The notes beneath the pieces were generated by a model that was given only the letters and a program-made list of their open reading frames with translations, was not told where the DNA came from and made no database searches. Shown here in pieces: positions 26,569 through 34,592 of a DNA stretch of 64,000 nt (positions are counted from its first letter, which is position 1; every line of letters begins with the position of its first letter). Origin of the DNA: CAZLAK01 sp964557545 (GTDB lineage: Bacteria; Bacillota; Desulfotomaculia; Desulfotomaculales; Pelotomaculaceae); contig CAZLAK010000004.1 of NCBI GenBank assembly GCA_964557545.1, forward strand, positions 1 to 64,000, in the 5' to 3' direction. The position numbers were made by a program, and so were the translations under genes.

Positions 26569-26612
26569 ACCGGCCAGCTGCTAATTCAAAAATTTTAAGG
26601 GGGTTTAGTGTT

Positions 26613-27959
26613 ATGGTGGTCGTCATGGAAAAAAATGCCACCCAGGAACAAATCGAAGAGGTCATAAGGCACCTGAAAAAAGAAGGACTGGGTGTGCACA
26701 TCTCCCGCGGGCAGGAGCGCACGGTTATCGGCGCTATCGGGGACTGCAGGAAGGTTAGCACGGAAGGCTTTTTAGCACTGCCCGGTGTAGAAAAAGTTTG
26801 CCGGATAAATAAACCCTACAAGCTGGCCGCCCGCGAGTTTAAATGGGAAGATACGGAAGTATCTGTGGGCGGAACGCAGGTGGGCGGCGGCGCCCTTGCG
26901 GTAATTGCCGGCCCGTGTGCCGTGGAGAGCCGGGAAGACTACATGAAGGTGGCCCTGGCCGTGAAAGAAATGGGGGCCACCATGTTAAGGGGCGGTGCCT
27001 ACAAACCCCGCACATCGCCGTACTCCTTCCAGGGATTAGGGGTAGAGGGTCTGGAAGTGCTGGCCGAGGCCCGCCAGCTCACGGGTTTGCCCGTGGTGAC
27101 AGAAGTAATGGATGTCCGCAGTGTGGAAGTAGTGGCCCGCTACGCCGACGTGCTCCAGGTAGGAGCGCGCAACATGCAGAATTTTTCCCTGCTCAAGGAG
27201 ATCGGCTCCTGCGGCAAGCCCGTCCTTTTAAAGCGCTCGCCTTCGGCCACCATTGAGGAGTGGATCATGGCCGCCGAGTACATCCTGGCCGGCGGCAACA
27301 GCCAGGTGATCTTGTGCGAGCGGGGCATCCGCACGTTTGAAAATTACACGCGCAACACCCTGGACATAAGCGCGGTTCCGGTCGTAAAGCGCCTTACCCA
27401 CCTGCCCGTTATCGTTGATCCCAGCCACGGCACCGGTCACTCCTGGATGGTAAAGCCAATGTGCTTGGCGGCGGCAGCCGCCGGCTGCGACGGGCTCATG
27501 GTGGAAGTCCACCACAACCCGCCGCAGGCCCTGTGCGACGGGCCGCAGAGCCTGACCCTGGAAGCCTTCAAAGACCTCATGAAGGCGCTCAAAGCGTTTT
27601 GCGCTGCCGGCACGGCATGCGGCACGGCGGAGGGCGGAACGGTTCCTGAGCAGCGGGCGTCCGGCTCCCCCGATATGTTGTTAGCCCAGCTCCGGCGGGA
27701 GATCGATGACGTCGACCGCCGCATTATCGAACTGGTGGCCGCCAGAGCAAACCTGGTGAAAAAAGTCTTTGCCCTAAAGAAAGGGCCCATCAGGGACAGG
27801 GAAAGAGAGACGCAGGTTTTGGAGAATGCAAAACAGCTGGCCCGCGCACGCGGCCTGCCGGCTAAAGTTGCGGAGGGGATTTTCCGCCTTTTGATCAACT
27901 ACTCGGTGCGGCTGCAGGAAGATGCCAAAAAAATGGGTAAAAATGTTTCCTGCCTGTGA
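26613..27959 (+). CDS. aroF: DAHP synthase (type I beta) fused to chorismate mutase
   Basis: Catalyses the first step of the shikimate pathway and, by a C-terminal domain, chorismate to prephenate. Residues 1-75 form the ferredoxin-like regulatory domain of type I beta enzymes (HLKKEGLGVHISRGQERTVIG). The barrel (about 80-335) has AGPCAVES, LRGGAYKPRTSPYSFQG, KRSPSATIEEW and DPSHGTGH. A chorismate mutase type II helical domain fills about 355-440 (LRREIDDVDRRIIELVAARANLV, then K of VFALKKGPIRDRERE). Fusions of this kind occur in bacilli and clostridia. ATG 26613 follows AAGGGGG. The frame is open further upstream but without a ribosome site. Confidence 0.93.
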   Translation: MVVVMEKNATQEQIEEVIRHLKKEGLGVHISRGQERTVIGAIGDCRKVSTEGFLALPGVEKVCRINKPYKLAAREFKWEDTEVSVGGTQVGGGALAVIAGPCAVESREDYMKVALAVKEMGATMLRGGAYKPRTSPYSFQGLGVEGLEVLAEARQLTGLPVVTEVMDVRSVEVVARYADVLQVGARNMQNFSLLKEIGSCGKPVLLKRSPSATIEEWIMAAEYILAGGNSQVILCERGIRTFENYTRNTLDISAVPVVKRLTHLPVIVDPSHGTGHSWMVKPMCLAAAAAGCDGLMVEVHHNPPQALCDGPQSLTLEAFKDLMKALKAFCAAGTACGTAEGGTVPEQRASGSPDMLLAQLRREIDDVDRRIIELVAARANLVKKVFALKKGPIRDRERETQVLENAKQLARARGLPAKVAEGIFRLLINYSVRLQEDAKKMGKNVSCL

Positions 27960-28004
27960 TACTAATTGGGCGGGTTTGCATAAAACCGCCGGGAAGGGGG
28001 CTGG

Positions 28005-29111
28005 ATGATGCCTGCCCAGTTGTTTTCTCGTGCGGCTATAATCGGCGTGGGACTGATCGGCGGTTCGCTGGGGCTGGCCGTGCGGGCGCGCCGGCTCGTG
28101 GGTGAGGTGGTGGGCATTGACGAAAGCCAAGACCGGCTCGAGCAGGCCCGGCGCCTGGGGGCGGTCGACGCCGCCGCCGGCCTGGCCGAAGGGGTGCGCT
28201 CTGCCGATCTGATCGTTTTGGCCGTGCCGGTAGGCCGGGTAATAGAGGTTTTGCGGGCTGCCGCCCCGCACTTAAAGCAGGGGGCGGTAGTGACCGACGT
28301 GGCCAGTGTAAAAGAAGAAATCGTGCGGCGGGCAGAAGAAATACTGCCCGCCGCCAACCCCTTTGTGGGCGGCCACCCCATGACCGGCTCAGAACAAAAA
28401 GGGGTGGAGAACGCCGACCCTTACCTGTTCGAAAACGCCTGCTACGTGCTGACCAGCACGCCGCGCACCGACCGGCAGGCGCTTTTGACCACAGAGAAGC
28501 TGGTGCTGGCCTTGGGGGCGCGCTGCGTTATTTTAACGCCCGAAGAGCACGACCGCGCCGTGGCCGGTGTAAGCCACCTGCCGCACCTGGCGGCCGCCGC
28601 CTTGGCAAACACGGTGGCGGGGGCGGTGGAGAGCCGGCTGGCAGCCGCTTTAGCCGGGGGCGGTTTTAGGGACAGCACCCGCATTGCCGCCGGAGATCCA
28701 GCCCTTTGGTGCGACATCTTGCTTGCCAACCGGGAAAAAGTTGCCGGGTTCTTGCGGGCTTTGCGGGATGAGCTGATCTTTGCCGAGAAGGCAATTTCTG
28801 CCGGTGACCGCCCCTCCCTGGAGGCCTGGCTGGAGCGGGCAGCCGGTTTTAGGCGCCGCCTGCCGGTGAAAGTCAAGGGGCACCGCAGCCAGCTGTACTA
28901 CCTCGTCCTAGACATTCCCGACCAGCCTGGTAGTATTGCTAAGGTGGCTTCCCTTTTGGCCGGTGCCGGCATCAACATTGCCGACATCGAAATAATGCGG
29001 GTGCGCGAGGGTGAGGGGGGCACGGTGAACGTGGGTTTTGCCTCTTACGGCGACTGCAAAGAGGCTTTAGAGGCGCTGCGCGCCGGCGGGGTGAAATGCC
29101 GCTGGAAGTGA
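28005..29111 (+). CDS. tyrA: Prephenate dehydrogenase with ACT domain
   Basis: Oxidises prephenate to 4-hydroxyphenylpyruvate for tyrosine. The NAD-binding Rossmann motif GVGLIGGSLGLAV sits at about residue 11, with the acidic residue of GIDES after the second strand. The catalytic helical domain contains GGHPMTGSEQKGVENADPYLF and HDRAVAGVSHLPHLAA (His near 188). An ACT domain occupies about 295-365 (VLDIPDQPGSIAKVASLLAGAGINIADIEI), likely for Tyr feedback. It starts at ATG 28005 or 28008 and lies 45 bp after aroF, probably in the same transcript. Confidence 0.92.
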   Translation: MMPAQLFSRAAIIGVGLIGGSLGLAVRARRLVGEVVGIDESQDRLEQARRLGAVDAAAGLAEGVRSADLIVLAVPVGRVIEVLRAAAPHLKQGAVVTDVASVKEEIVRRAEEILPAANPFVGGHPMTGSEQKGVENADPYLFENACYVLTSTPRTDRQALLTTEKLVLALGARCVILTPEEHDRAVAGVSHLPHLAAAALANTVAGAVESRLAAALAGGGFRDSTRIAAGDPALWCDILLANREKVAGFLRALRDELIFAEKAISAGDRPSLEAWLERAAGFRRRLPVKVKGHRSQLYYLVLDIPDQPGSIAKVASLLAGAGINIADIEIMRVREGEGGTVNVGFASYGDCKEALEALRAGGVKCRWK

Positions 29112-29171
29112 TCCGGGGGCTGCCTTGTGCCGCCGAGCCATGAAATTTTGCCCGTTTTTAAGTTGATTTTG

Positions 29172-29200
29172 TTGACTTTCTCTTTTTACGGGCATATAAT
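29172..29200 (+). promoter_or_regulatory. Promoter of the thiamine operon
   Basis: TTGACT (29172-29177), 17-bp spacer, TATAAT (29195-29200); transcription would begin just before the TPP aptamer. Confidence 0.75.
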
Positions 29201-29260
29201 TTAATTGAAAAATTGCCAAAAGAATTGCCAAAGCGCAAAGACAGACAACTGAATACCTGG

Positions 29261-29363
29261 TTGCTGGGGGTGCCGCAAGGCTGAGAGAAGCTATAGGCGA
29301 AAAATTCGCCCGGGCTTCAACCCTTTGAACCTGATGTGGGTAATGCCACCGTAGGGAAGCTGG
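29261..29363 (+). promoter_or_regulatory. TPP (THI-element) riboswitch
   Basis: The conserved GGGGTGCC...GGCTGAGA and CCCTTTGAACCTGA-TGTGGGTAATGCCACCGTAGGGAAG blocks are present in order, separated by a variable P3a stem. It binds thiamine pyrophosphate and controls the following thiSGHEC genes through downstream terminators. Confidence 0.95.
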
Positions 29364-29375
29364 AGCTTTTGCTGT

Positions 29376-29420
29376 AAAGCTGTGCTGCCGCTTAAAAGGT
29401 GGGCACGGCTTTAGTTTTCT
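29376..29420 (+). terminator. First terminator of the TPP expression platform
   Basis: AAAGCTGTGC pairs with GCACGGCTTT (one G-U), followed by AGTTTTCT. Confidence 0.65.
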
Positions 29421-29424
29421 TATA

Positions 29425-29460
29425 AAGATGACCCGCACTTAAGGTGGCGGGTCATCTTTT
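29425..29460 (+). terminator. Second terminator, directly before thiS
   Basis: AAAGATGACCCGC pairs perfectly with GCGGGTCATCTTT around ACTTAAGGT and runs into TTTT. Two tandem terminators in one leader are unusual. Confidence 0.7.
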
Positions 29461-29499
29461 GTGAAGAGCAAAATTTCTGACGGCTGGGGGTGGCGGTTT

Positions 29500-29703
29500 T
29501 TGAAGCTTTTAGTCAACGGCCGGGAAGAAGAATTCCCCAAAGAAGTGGGTACTGTTTTGGATTTGCTCCAGCACAAAAGAATCGTGCCGGAGACGGTAGT
29601 GGTGGAGCTGAACGGTTCGGTTTTAAAGAGGGACAGCTGGGGGACAGCGCTCTTAAAAGACGGCGACCGGTTGGAGATTTTACGGTTTGTTGGAGGGGGA
29701 TGA
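29500..29703 (+). CDS. thiS: Sulfur carrier protein ThiS
   Basis: A 67-aa beta-grasp carrier whose C-terminal Gly-Gly (RFVGGG) is converted to thiocarboxylate and gives sulfur to thiazole synthase. TTG 29500 is chosen because GGGGGTGG lies just before it and MKLLVNGREEEFP is the usual start; the frame extends to 29461 with no sensible sequence. It precedes thiG by 3 bp. No thiF adenylyltransferase gene is seen in the window, so activation must come from elsewhere. Confidence 0.9.
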   Translation: MKLLVNGREEEFPKEVGTVLDLLQHKRIVPETVVVELNGSVLKRDSWGTALLKDGDRLEILRFVGGG

Positions 29704-29706
29704 AAA

Positions 29707-30492
29707 ATGGCGGACGTTGAGCAGGATTTTTTGGAAATAGGAGGCCGTAAGCTAAAGAGCAGGCTCTTTTTGGGAACGGGCAAATTTTCTTCTAACCGGC
29801 TGATACCCGAGGCGGTTAAAGCCAGCGGGGCACAGGTGGTGACGGTGGCGCTGCGCCGCGTCGACCCGGGATTTGAAGAGGAGAACATCGCCTCTTACGT
29901 TCCCCAGGACTGCATTTTAATGCCCAACACTTCTGGCGCCAGGAATGCCGCGGAAGCCGTGAGGATTGCCCGTCTGGCCAGGGAGGCAGGCTGCGGCAAC
30001 TGGGTGAAAATTGAGGTTATTACGGATAACCGCTACCTCCTGCCGGATAACTACGAAACCATCAAAGCTACCGAGATCCTGGCGGCCGAGGGCTTTGTGG
30101 TGCTGCCCTATATGAGCCCCGACCTCACCGTGGCCAGAAAGCTGGTGGAAGCCGGGGCAGCGGCGGTCATGCCGCTGGGCGCGCCCATCGGCTCCAACCG
30201 GGGGCTTAGGACTAAGGAACTGGTGAGGATTTTGGTTGAGGAAATACCGGTTCCGGTGATCGTGGACGCGGGTCTGGGCCGGCCGTCGGAGGCGGCCGAG
30301 GCCATGGAGATGGGGGTGGCCGCCGTGCTGGTCAACACGGCCATTGCTACGGCCGGCGATCCGGTAGCCATGGCCCGCGCCTTTGGTTTGGCGGTAGAGG
30401 CGGGGAGGCTGGCTTACCTGGCGGGGCCCGGCGAGGTGGTGGAGTACGCCCGCGCCTCCTCACCGCTCACCGGCTTTCTGCGGGACGATTAA
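29707..30492 (+). CDS. thiG: Thiazole synthase
   Basis: Forms the thiazole phosphate ring from DXP, dehydroglycine and ThiS thiocarboxylate. 261 aa as a TIM barrel, with LKSRLFLGTGKFSSNRL at the start, the Schiff-base Lys region GNWVKIEVITDNRYLLPDN, and phosphate loops VMPLGAPIGSNRGL and VDAGLGRPSEAAEAMEMG. Placed between thiS and thiH in the usual order. Confidence 0.96.
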   Translation: MADVEQDFLEIGGRKLKSRLFLGTGKFSSNRLIPEAVKASGAQVVTVALRRVDPGFEEENIASYVPQDCILMPNTSGARNAAEAVRIARLAREAGCGNWVKIEVITDNRYLLPDNYETIKATEILAAEGFVVLPYMSPDLTVARKLVEAGAAAVMPLGAPIGSNRGLRTKELVRILVEEIPVPVIVDAGLGRPSEAAEAMEMGVAAVLVNTAIATAGDPVAMARAFGLAVEAGRLAYLAGPGEVVEYARASSPLTGFLRDD

Positions 30493-30552
30493 AAGAAATT
30501 GAAAGAACGGGAAAAACTGGGCGTATTTTAGTTGGCAGGAGATGAGCTGGCT

Positions 30553-31653
30553 GTGAGTTTTTACGAGGTTTTAAAGGTTTACAAAGACTTTGACTTTGAG
30601 GAATTTTTCAGGCGCGTAAGACCCGTCGATGTAAAAAGGGTGCTGGCCAAAGACCGCCTGAACGAGCGGGATTACCTTGTGCTGCTTTCACCGGAGGCCG
30701 AAGCCTTTTTAGAAGAAATGGCCCAAAAGGCCCACCGCCTGACGGTGCAGCACTTCGGCCGGACTATCCTCCTCTACACGCCGCTTTACATCTCTGACTA
30801 CTGCGTGAACAGCTGTCTCTACTGTGGTTTTAGGGCTGAAAACCCGGTAAATAGGAAAAAGCTTTCGCCGGACGAGGTGGAGGAAGAGGCGCGCCTTATA
30901 GCTTCTACCGGTTTAAAGCACATCCTCGTCTTGACCGGCGAGTCGCGCCGCCACTCACCCGTTTCTTACATTAAAGAGTGCGTGGAGGTGCTAAAGAAAT
31001 ACTTCACTTCTATCAGTATTGAAATTTACCCGCTTTACGAGGAGGAGTACGCCGAACTCATTGCCGCCGGTGTAGACGGCATCACCGTATACCAGGAAGT
31101 GTACGACGAGGAGGTTTACGCCCAGCTGCACCCGTCAGGACCTAAGCGCAACTTCCGCTTTCGCCTGGATGCCCCGGAGCGGGCCTGCCGGGCAGGGATG
31201 CGCACCGCCAACGTGGGGGCTCTATTGGGCCTGCATTACTGGCGCAGCGAGGCCTTTTTCACCGGCCTGCACGCCTGTTACTTACAGGACGTTTTTCCAG
31301 CCGTGGAGGTAAGCATATCGCCGCCGCGCCTTCGCCCCCACTTGGGAAATTTTGTCCCGCGCGAACGCGTGACGGACAAAAACCTCGTCCAGTACATCCT
31401 GGCATTTAGACTGTTCATGCCGCGCGGCGGCATTACCATTTCCACCCGCGAGCGGCCGGAACTGCGCGACCGCCTGGTCAAACTGGGGGCCACGCGCATG
31501 TCGGCCGGCTCGTGCACTGCTGTCGGGGGGCGCGTGCAAAAAGATCGCACCGGCCAGTTCGACATATTCGATTGTCGCAGTGTGGCCGAAATGGCGGCCA
31601 TGCTCTACTCCCAGGGCTACCAGCCGGTTTATAAGGACTGGCAGCTGTTATAG
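30553..31653 (+). CDS. thiH: 2-iminoacetate synthase (radical SAM)
   Basis: Cleaves tyrosine with a 5'-deoxyadenosyl radical to give dehydroglycine for ThiG, the anaerobic route. The radical-SAM cluster motif Cx3Cx2C is present (YCVNSCLYCGF, about residues 84-92), then VLTGESRRHSP. The C-terminal region has SAGSCTAVGG. GTG 30553 gives the family start MSFYEVLKVYKDFDF and has AGGAG 11-12 bases upstream; TTG 30532 lacks a ribosome site. Use of ThiH and not ThiO fits an anaerobe. Confidence 0.94.
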   Translation: MSFYEVLKVYKDFDFEEFFRRVRPVDVKRVLAKDRLNERDYLVLLSPEAEAFLEEMAQKAHRLTVQHFGRTILLYTPLYISDYCVNSCLYCGFRAENPVNRKKLSPDEVEEEARLIASTGLKHILVLTGESRRHSPVSYIKECVEVLKKYFTSISIEIYPLYEEEYAELIAAGVDGITVYQEVYDEEVYAQLHPSGPKRNFRFRLDAPERACRAGMRTANVGALLGLHYWRSEAFFTGLHACYLQDVFPAVEVSISPPRLRPHLGNFVPRERVTDKNLVQYILAFRLFMPRGGITISTRERPELRDRLVKLGATRMSAGSCTAVGGRVQKDRTGQFDIFDCRSVAEMAAMLYSQGYQPVYKDWQLL

Positions 31654-31701
31654 AGGGATGTTACCAGGCATATCTTGCCGGAAAAGAGGGGGTGTTGTAA
31701 A

Positions 31702-32364
31702 GTGAATAAAAGGACAGCTTTGGATATTTTTTTAGCGGCAGACCTCTACGGGATTACGGCCGAAGAGTACTCGCTGGGGAGGAAAAACCCGGAGGTCGTC
31801 AAAATGATGGTAGACGCCGGGATTAAAGTAATACAGTACCGGGAAAAAGACAAAAAGATGCGCGCCAAGTACGAGGAGTGCCTGGAGATCCGGAAAATTA
31901 CGGAAAGCGCTGGCGCCGTTTTCATCGTCAACGACCACCCGGACCTGGCCCTCCTGGCAGGGGCAGACGGCGTGCATTTGGGCCAGGAGGACCTGCCGCC
32001 GGAAAAGGTGAGGGAGCTGGTGGGGGGAGAAATGCTCATCGGCCTTTCCACCCACTCCCCGGAGCAGGCCAGGGCGGCCGAAGAGTGCGGTGCCGTGGAC
32101 TACATCGGCGTAGGCCCGATTTTCCCCACCAGCACCAAAAAGGACGTCTGTGCTCCCGTCGGGTTTTCTTACCTGGATTATGTGGTCAAAAATATCCGCC
32201 TTCCCTTTGTGGCCATCGGCGGCATCAAAGAGCACAATGCCGGCGAGGTTTGGCGCAGGGGGGCGCGCTGCCTGGCCATGGTGACCGAAATCGTAGGGGC
32301 CGAAGATATTGCCGGCAAGGTGAAAAGTTTGCGCGCCGTGCGCCGGCAGGCACTAGGTTATTGA
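31702..32364 (+). CDS. thiE: Thiamine phosphate synthase
   Basis: Joins HMP-PP and thiazole phosphate to give thiamine phosphate. The 220-aa TIM barrel has IKVIQYREKDKKMR, IVNDHPDLALLAGADGVHLGQEDL, the conserved STHSPEQA and YIGVGPIFPTSTK, and FVAIGGIKEHN. GTG 31702 follows GAGGGGGTG. The family start would not include the preceding residues encoded from 31675. Ends 15 bp before thiC. Confidence 0.94.
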   Translation: MNKRTALDIFLAADLYGITAEEYSLGRKNPEVVKMMVDAGIKVIQYREKDKKMRAKYEECLEIRKITESAGAVFIVNDHPDLALLAGADGVHLGQEDLPPEKVRELVGGEMLIGLSTHSPEQARAAEECGAVDYIGVGPIFPTSTKKDVCAPVGFSYLDYVVKNIRLPFVAIGGIKEHNAGEVWRRGARCLAMVTEIVGAEDIAGKVKSLRAVRRQALGY

Positions 32365-32379
32365 GGAGGGTTAATTAAC

Positions 32380-33672
32380 GTGGAGTACGCAACGCAAATG
32401 GAAGCGGCCCGCCTGGGTATAGTTACAAAGCAGATGGAAGCGGTGGCCCGCGAAGAAGGGGTAGATGTCCAAAAGCTCCGCCGGCTTATTGCCGGGGGCA
32501 AAGTGGTCATTCCGGCCAACAAAAACCATGCCTCTTTAAAGCCCTGCGGTATAGGGGAGGGGTTGCGCACCAAGATTAACGTCAACCTGGGCATATCCGG
32601 CGACCGCCGCGATGTGGAGCTGGAGCTGGCCAAGGCGCGGCTGGCTGTAGAACTTAAAGCGGACGCCGTCATGGACTTGAGCTGCTACGGCCGGACGGAA
32701 GAATTCCGCCGCCGCTTGGTAGAGACCGTGCCCTGTGCCGTAGGCACAGTGCCGGTCTACGATGTCACGGGCTTTTGCGGTAAAGAGCTAAAAGACGTTG
32801 ATCCGGACGATTTTCTGCGGGTAGTGGAAAAGCACGCCCAGGACGGGGTGGACTTTATGACCATCCACGCCGGTATAAACCGCGAGACGGCGGCCAGGTT
32901 TAAAAAGAACCCCCGCCTCACCAATATCGTCTCCCGGGGCGGCTCAATTATCTTTGTGTGGATGGAGCTGACCGGCCGGGAAAACCCGTTTTACGAGTAC
33001 TACGACGATCTTCTCGCCATCTGCCGGTGCTACGACGTGACCATCAGTTTAGGCGACGCCTGCCGGCCCGGCTCTTTAAAAGACGCCACCGACGCCTCCC
33101 AGGTGCAGGAGCTCATCGTCTTAGGAGAACTCACCAAAAGGGCGTGGGAGAAGGACGTCCAGGTGATGATTGAGGGGCCGGGTCACATGCCGCTAAATGA
33201 GATTGCCGCTAATATGCTTTTGGAAAAGAAGCTGTGCCACGGCGCGCCGTTTTACGTCTTAGGGCCCCTGGTGACGGACGTGGCGCCCGGCTACGACCAC
33301 ATCACCAGTGCTATCGGCGGGGCCATTGCCGCCGCCAGCGGGGCTGACTTCCTCTGCTACGTCACCCCGGCCGAACACTTGCGGCTGCCCACCTTGGAAG
33401 ACATGAAAGAGGGTATTATCGCTGCCCGCATCGCCGCCCACGCCGCCGACATCGCCAAGGGGATACCCGGGGCAAGGGACTGGGACGACGCCATGAGCGA
33501 GGCCAGGCGCAACCTCGACTGGGAGAAAATGTTTGAGCTGGCCCTGGACCCGGAAAAGGCCAGGCGCTACCGCCGGGAGTCGCAGCCCGCGGAAGAGGAC
33601 ACCTGCACCATGTGCGGCGACAAGTGCGCCGTGCGCAATATGAACAGGGTGCTGGCGGGCGCTGTTGTTTAA
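32380..33672 (+). CDS. thiC: Phosphomethylpyrimidine synthase
   Basis: Rearranges AIR to HMP-phosphate by an unusual radical-SAM reaction. 430 aa is the short, anaerobe-type length. Seen are NLGISGDRRD, the VDFMTIHAGIN and SRGGSIIFVWM segments, QVMIEGPGHMPLNEI, GAPFYVLGPLVTDVAPGYDHITSAIGGA, and the C-terminal cluster site CTMCGDKCAVRNM, the Cx2Cx4C type specific to ThiC. It starts at GTG 32380 after GGAGGG. Last gene of the TPP-controlled operon. Confidence 0.96.
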   Translation: MEYATQMEAARLGIVTKQMEAVAREEGVDVQKLRRLIAGGKVVIPANKNHASLKPCGIGEGLRTKINVNLGISGDRRDVELELAKARLAVELKADAVMDLSCYGRTEEFRRRLVETVPCAVGTVPVYDVTGFCGKELKDVDPDDFLRVVEKHAQDGVDFMTIHAGINRETAARFKKNPRLTNIVSRGGSIIFVWMELTGRENPFYEYYDDLLAICRCYDVTISLGDACRPGSLKDATDASQVQELIVLGELTKRAWEKDVQVMIEGPGHMPLNEIAANMLLEKKLCHGAPFYVLGPLVTDVAPGYDHITSAIGGAIAAASGADFLCYVTPAEHLRLPTLEDMKEGIIAARIAAHAADIAKGIPGARDWDDAMSEARRNLDWEKMFELALDPEKARRYRRESQPAEEDTCTMCGDKCAVRNMNRVLAGAVV

Positions 33673-33719
33673 GGTTGTTTAAAAGGAGCATTTTTAAAGA
33701 ATTTGCCCTTCAAGAAGTA

Positions 33720-33780
33720 TTAACCCCTCCCGACGGTGTGGTAAAATTTTAACAGCAAGTAAATGACGGGAGGGGTTTTT
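33720..33780 (+). terminator. Terminator after thiC whose loop holds the next promoter
   Basis: AACCCCTCCCG (near 33722) pairs with CGGGAGGGGTT followed by T-rich sequence just before ATG 33782. The loop is about 34 bases and contains TGGTAAAAT (33739-33747), an extended -10-like element. The 3' arm GGGAGGGG doubles as the ribosome-binding site of the macro-domain gene. RNA started in the loop would escape the hairpin. Confidence 0.55.
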
Positions 33781-33781
33781 T

Positions 33782-34336
33782 ATGGAAGCGAGAGTAGGTA
33801 CGGCGGTATTAAAAATTGTGCAGGGAGATATTACCAAGGCAGACACGGAGGCCATTGTAAACGCGGCCAACCCCAGCCTGATGGGCGGCGGCGGGGTGGA
33901 CGGGGCCATTCACCGCGCCGGCGGGCCGCAGATCCTGGAGGAGTGCAAGGCCATCCGCGCCCAGCGGGGCCCGCTGCCGACAGGTCAAGCGGTTATCACC
34001 ACCGGCGGCAAGCTAAAGGCCCGCTACGTTATCCACACCGTGGGGCCGGTTTGGTACGGCGGCAGCCACAACGAGGACAACCTCTTGTGTGACGCTTACC
34101 GAAACAGCTTAGCGCTGGCCAAAGAAAAGGGCATCCGTTCGGTGTCTTTCCCTTCCATCAGCACCGGCGCCTACGGTTTTCCCATCGAGCGGGCGGCGCG
34201 CCTTGCTCTGCGCACGGTGGTCGATTTTCTGCTGACTAACCCAGGCTTGGAAGAGGTGCGCTTTGTGCTCTTCGGCGAGGAGGCGGAAAAAGTATTTCTG
34301 GCGGCCTGGGAGGAAGTGAGCAAAGAACTGGGCTGA
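33782..34336 (+). CDS. Macro-domain ADP-ribose-binding protein
   Basis: A 184-aa single macro domain of the YmdB/MacroD type, which usually hydrolyses O-acetyl-ADP-ribose or removes ADP-ribose from proteins. Seen are VQGDITKADTEAIVNAANPSLMGGGGVDGAIHRAGG, the GQAVITTGG strand, VIHTVGPVW and the loop SISTGAYGFP. Catalytic-type residues (Asn of NAAN, Asp of GGGVDGAI) are intact. It follows the thi operon but seems to have its own start site. O-acetyl-ADP-ribose is the by-product of Sir2, which is also encoded in the window; a link is inference. Confidence 0.92.
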   Translation: MEARVGTAVLKIVQGDITKADTEAIVNAANPSLMGGGGVDGAIHRAGGPQILEECKAIRAQRGPLPTGQAVITTGGKLKARYVIHTVGPVWYGGSHNEDNLLCDAYRNSLALAKEKGIRSVSFPSISTGAYGFPIERAARLALRTVVDFLLTNPGLEEVRFVLFGEEAEKVFLAAWEEVSKELG

Positions 34337-34370
34337 TAATACGTGCAGTATTGTTGGGTTTTTAGATCCA

Positions 34371-34394
34371 AGGGGCGCCCGGCGGGCGCCCTTT
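34371..34394 (+). terminator. Terminator after the macro-domain gene
   Basis: GGGCGCCC-GGC-GGGCGCCC hairpin followed by TTTAGTATTT. Confidence 0.65.
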
Positions 34395-34423
34395 AGTATT
34401 TGTGCGGCAAAGGCAAAATCCGC

Positions 34424-34474
34424 TTGTTTTAAATAAGTAAAATATAATATAATAAAAAACAAATATTATTATAT
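34424..34474 (+). promoter_or_regulatory. Promoter of acr3 with AT-rich inverted repeat (candidate ArsR site)
   Basis: TTGTTT (34424-34429), 18-bp spacer, TATAAT (34448-34453). An inverted repeat ATATAATA (34447-34454) / TATTATAT (34467-34474) overlaps the -10 and start region. A related palindrome ATAATATTAT lies upstream of arsR at 37277-37286. The pair suggests an ArsR-family operator; this needs binding data. Confidence 0.45.
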
Positions 34475-34592
34475 GATTAATAGGATATTTTTAAGGGGGC
34501 TGGTCAACGTGCGTTGAACTGGGTAAGGGCTGGCACATTGTGGCTTATAAGGAAAATAAGGTTCACCGTACTGAGTAGGGGGGTAGAAACAC

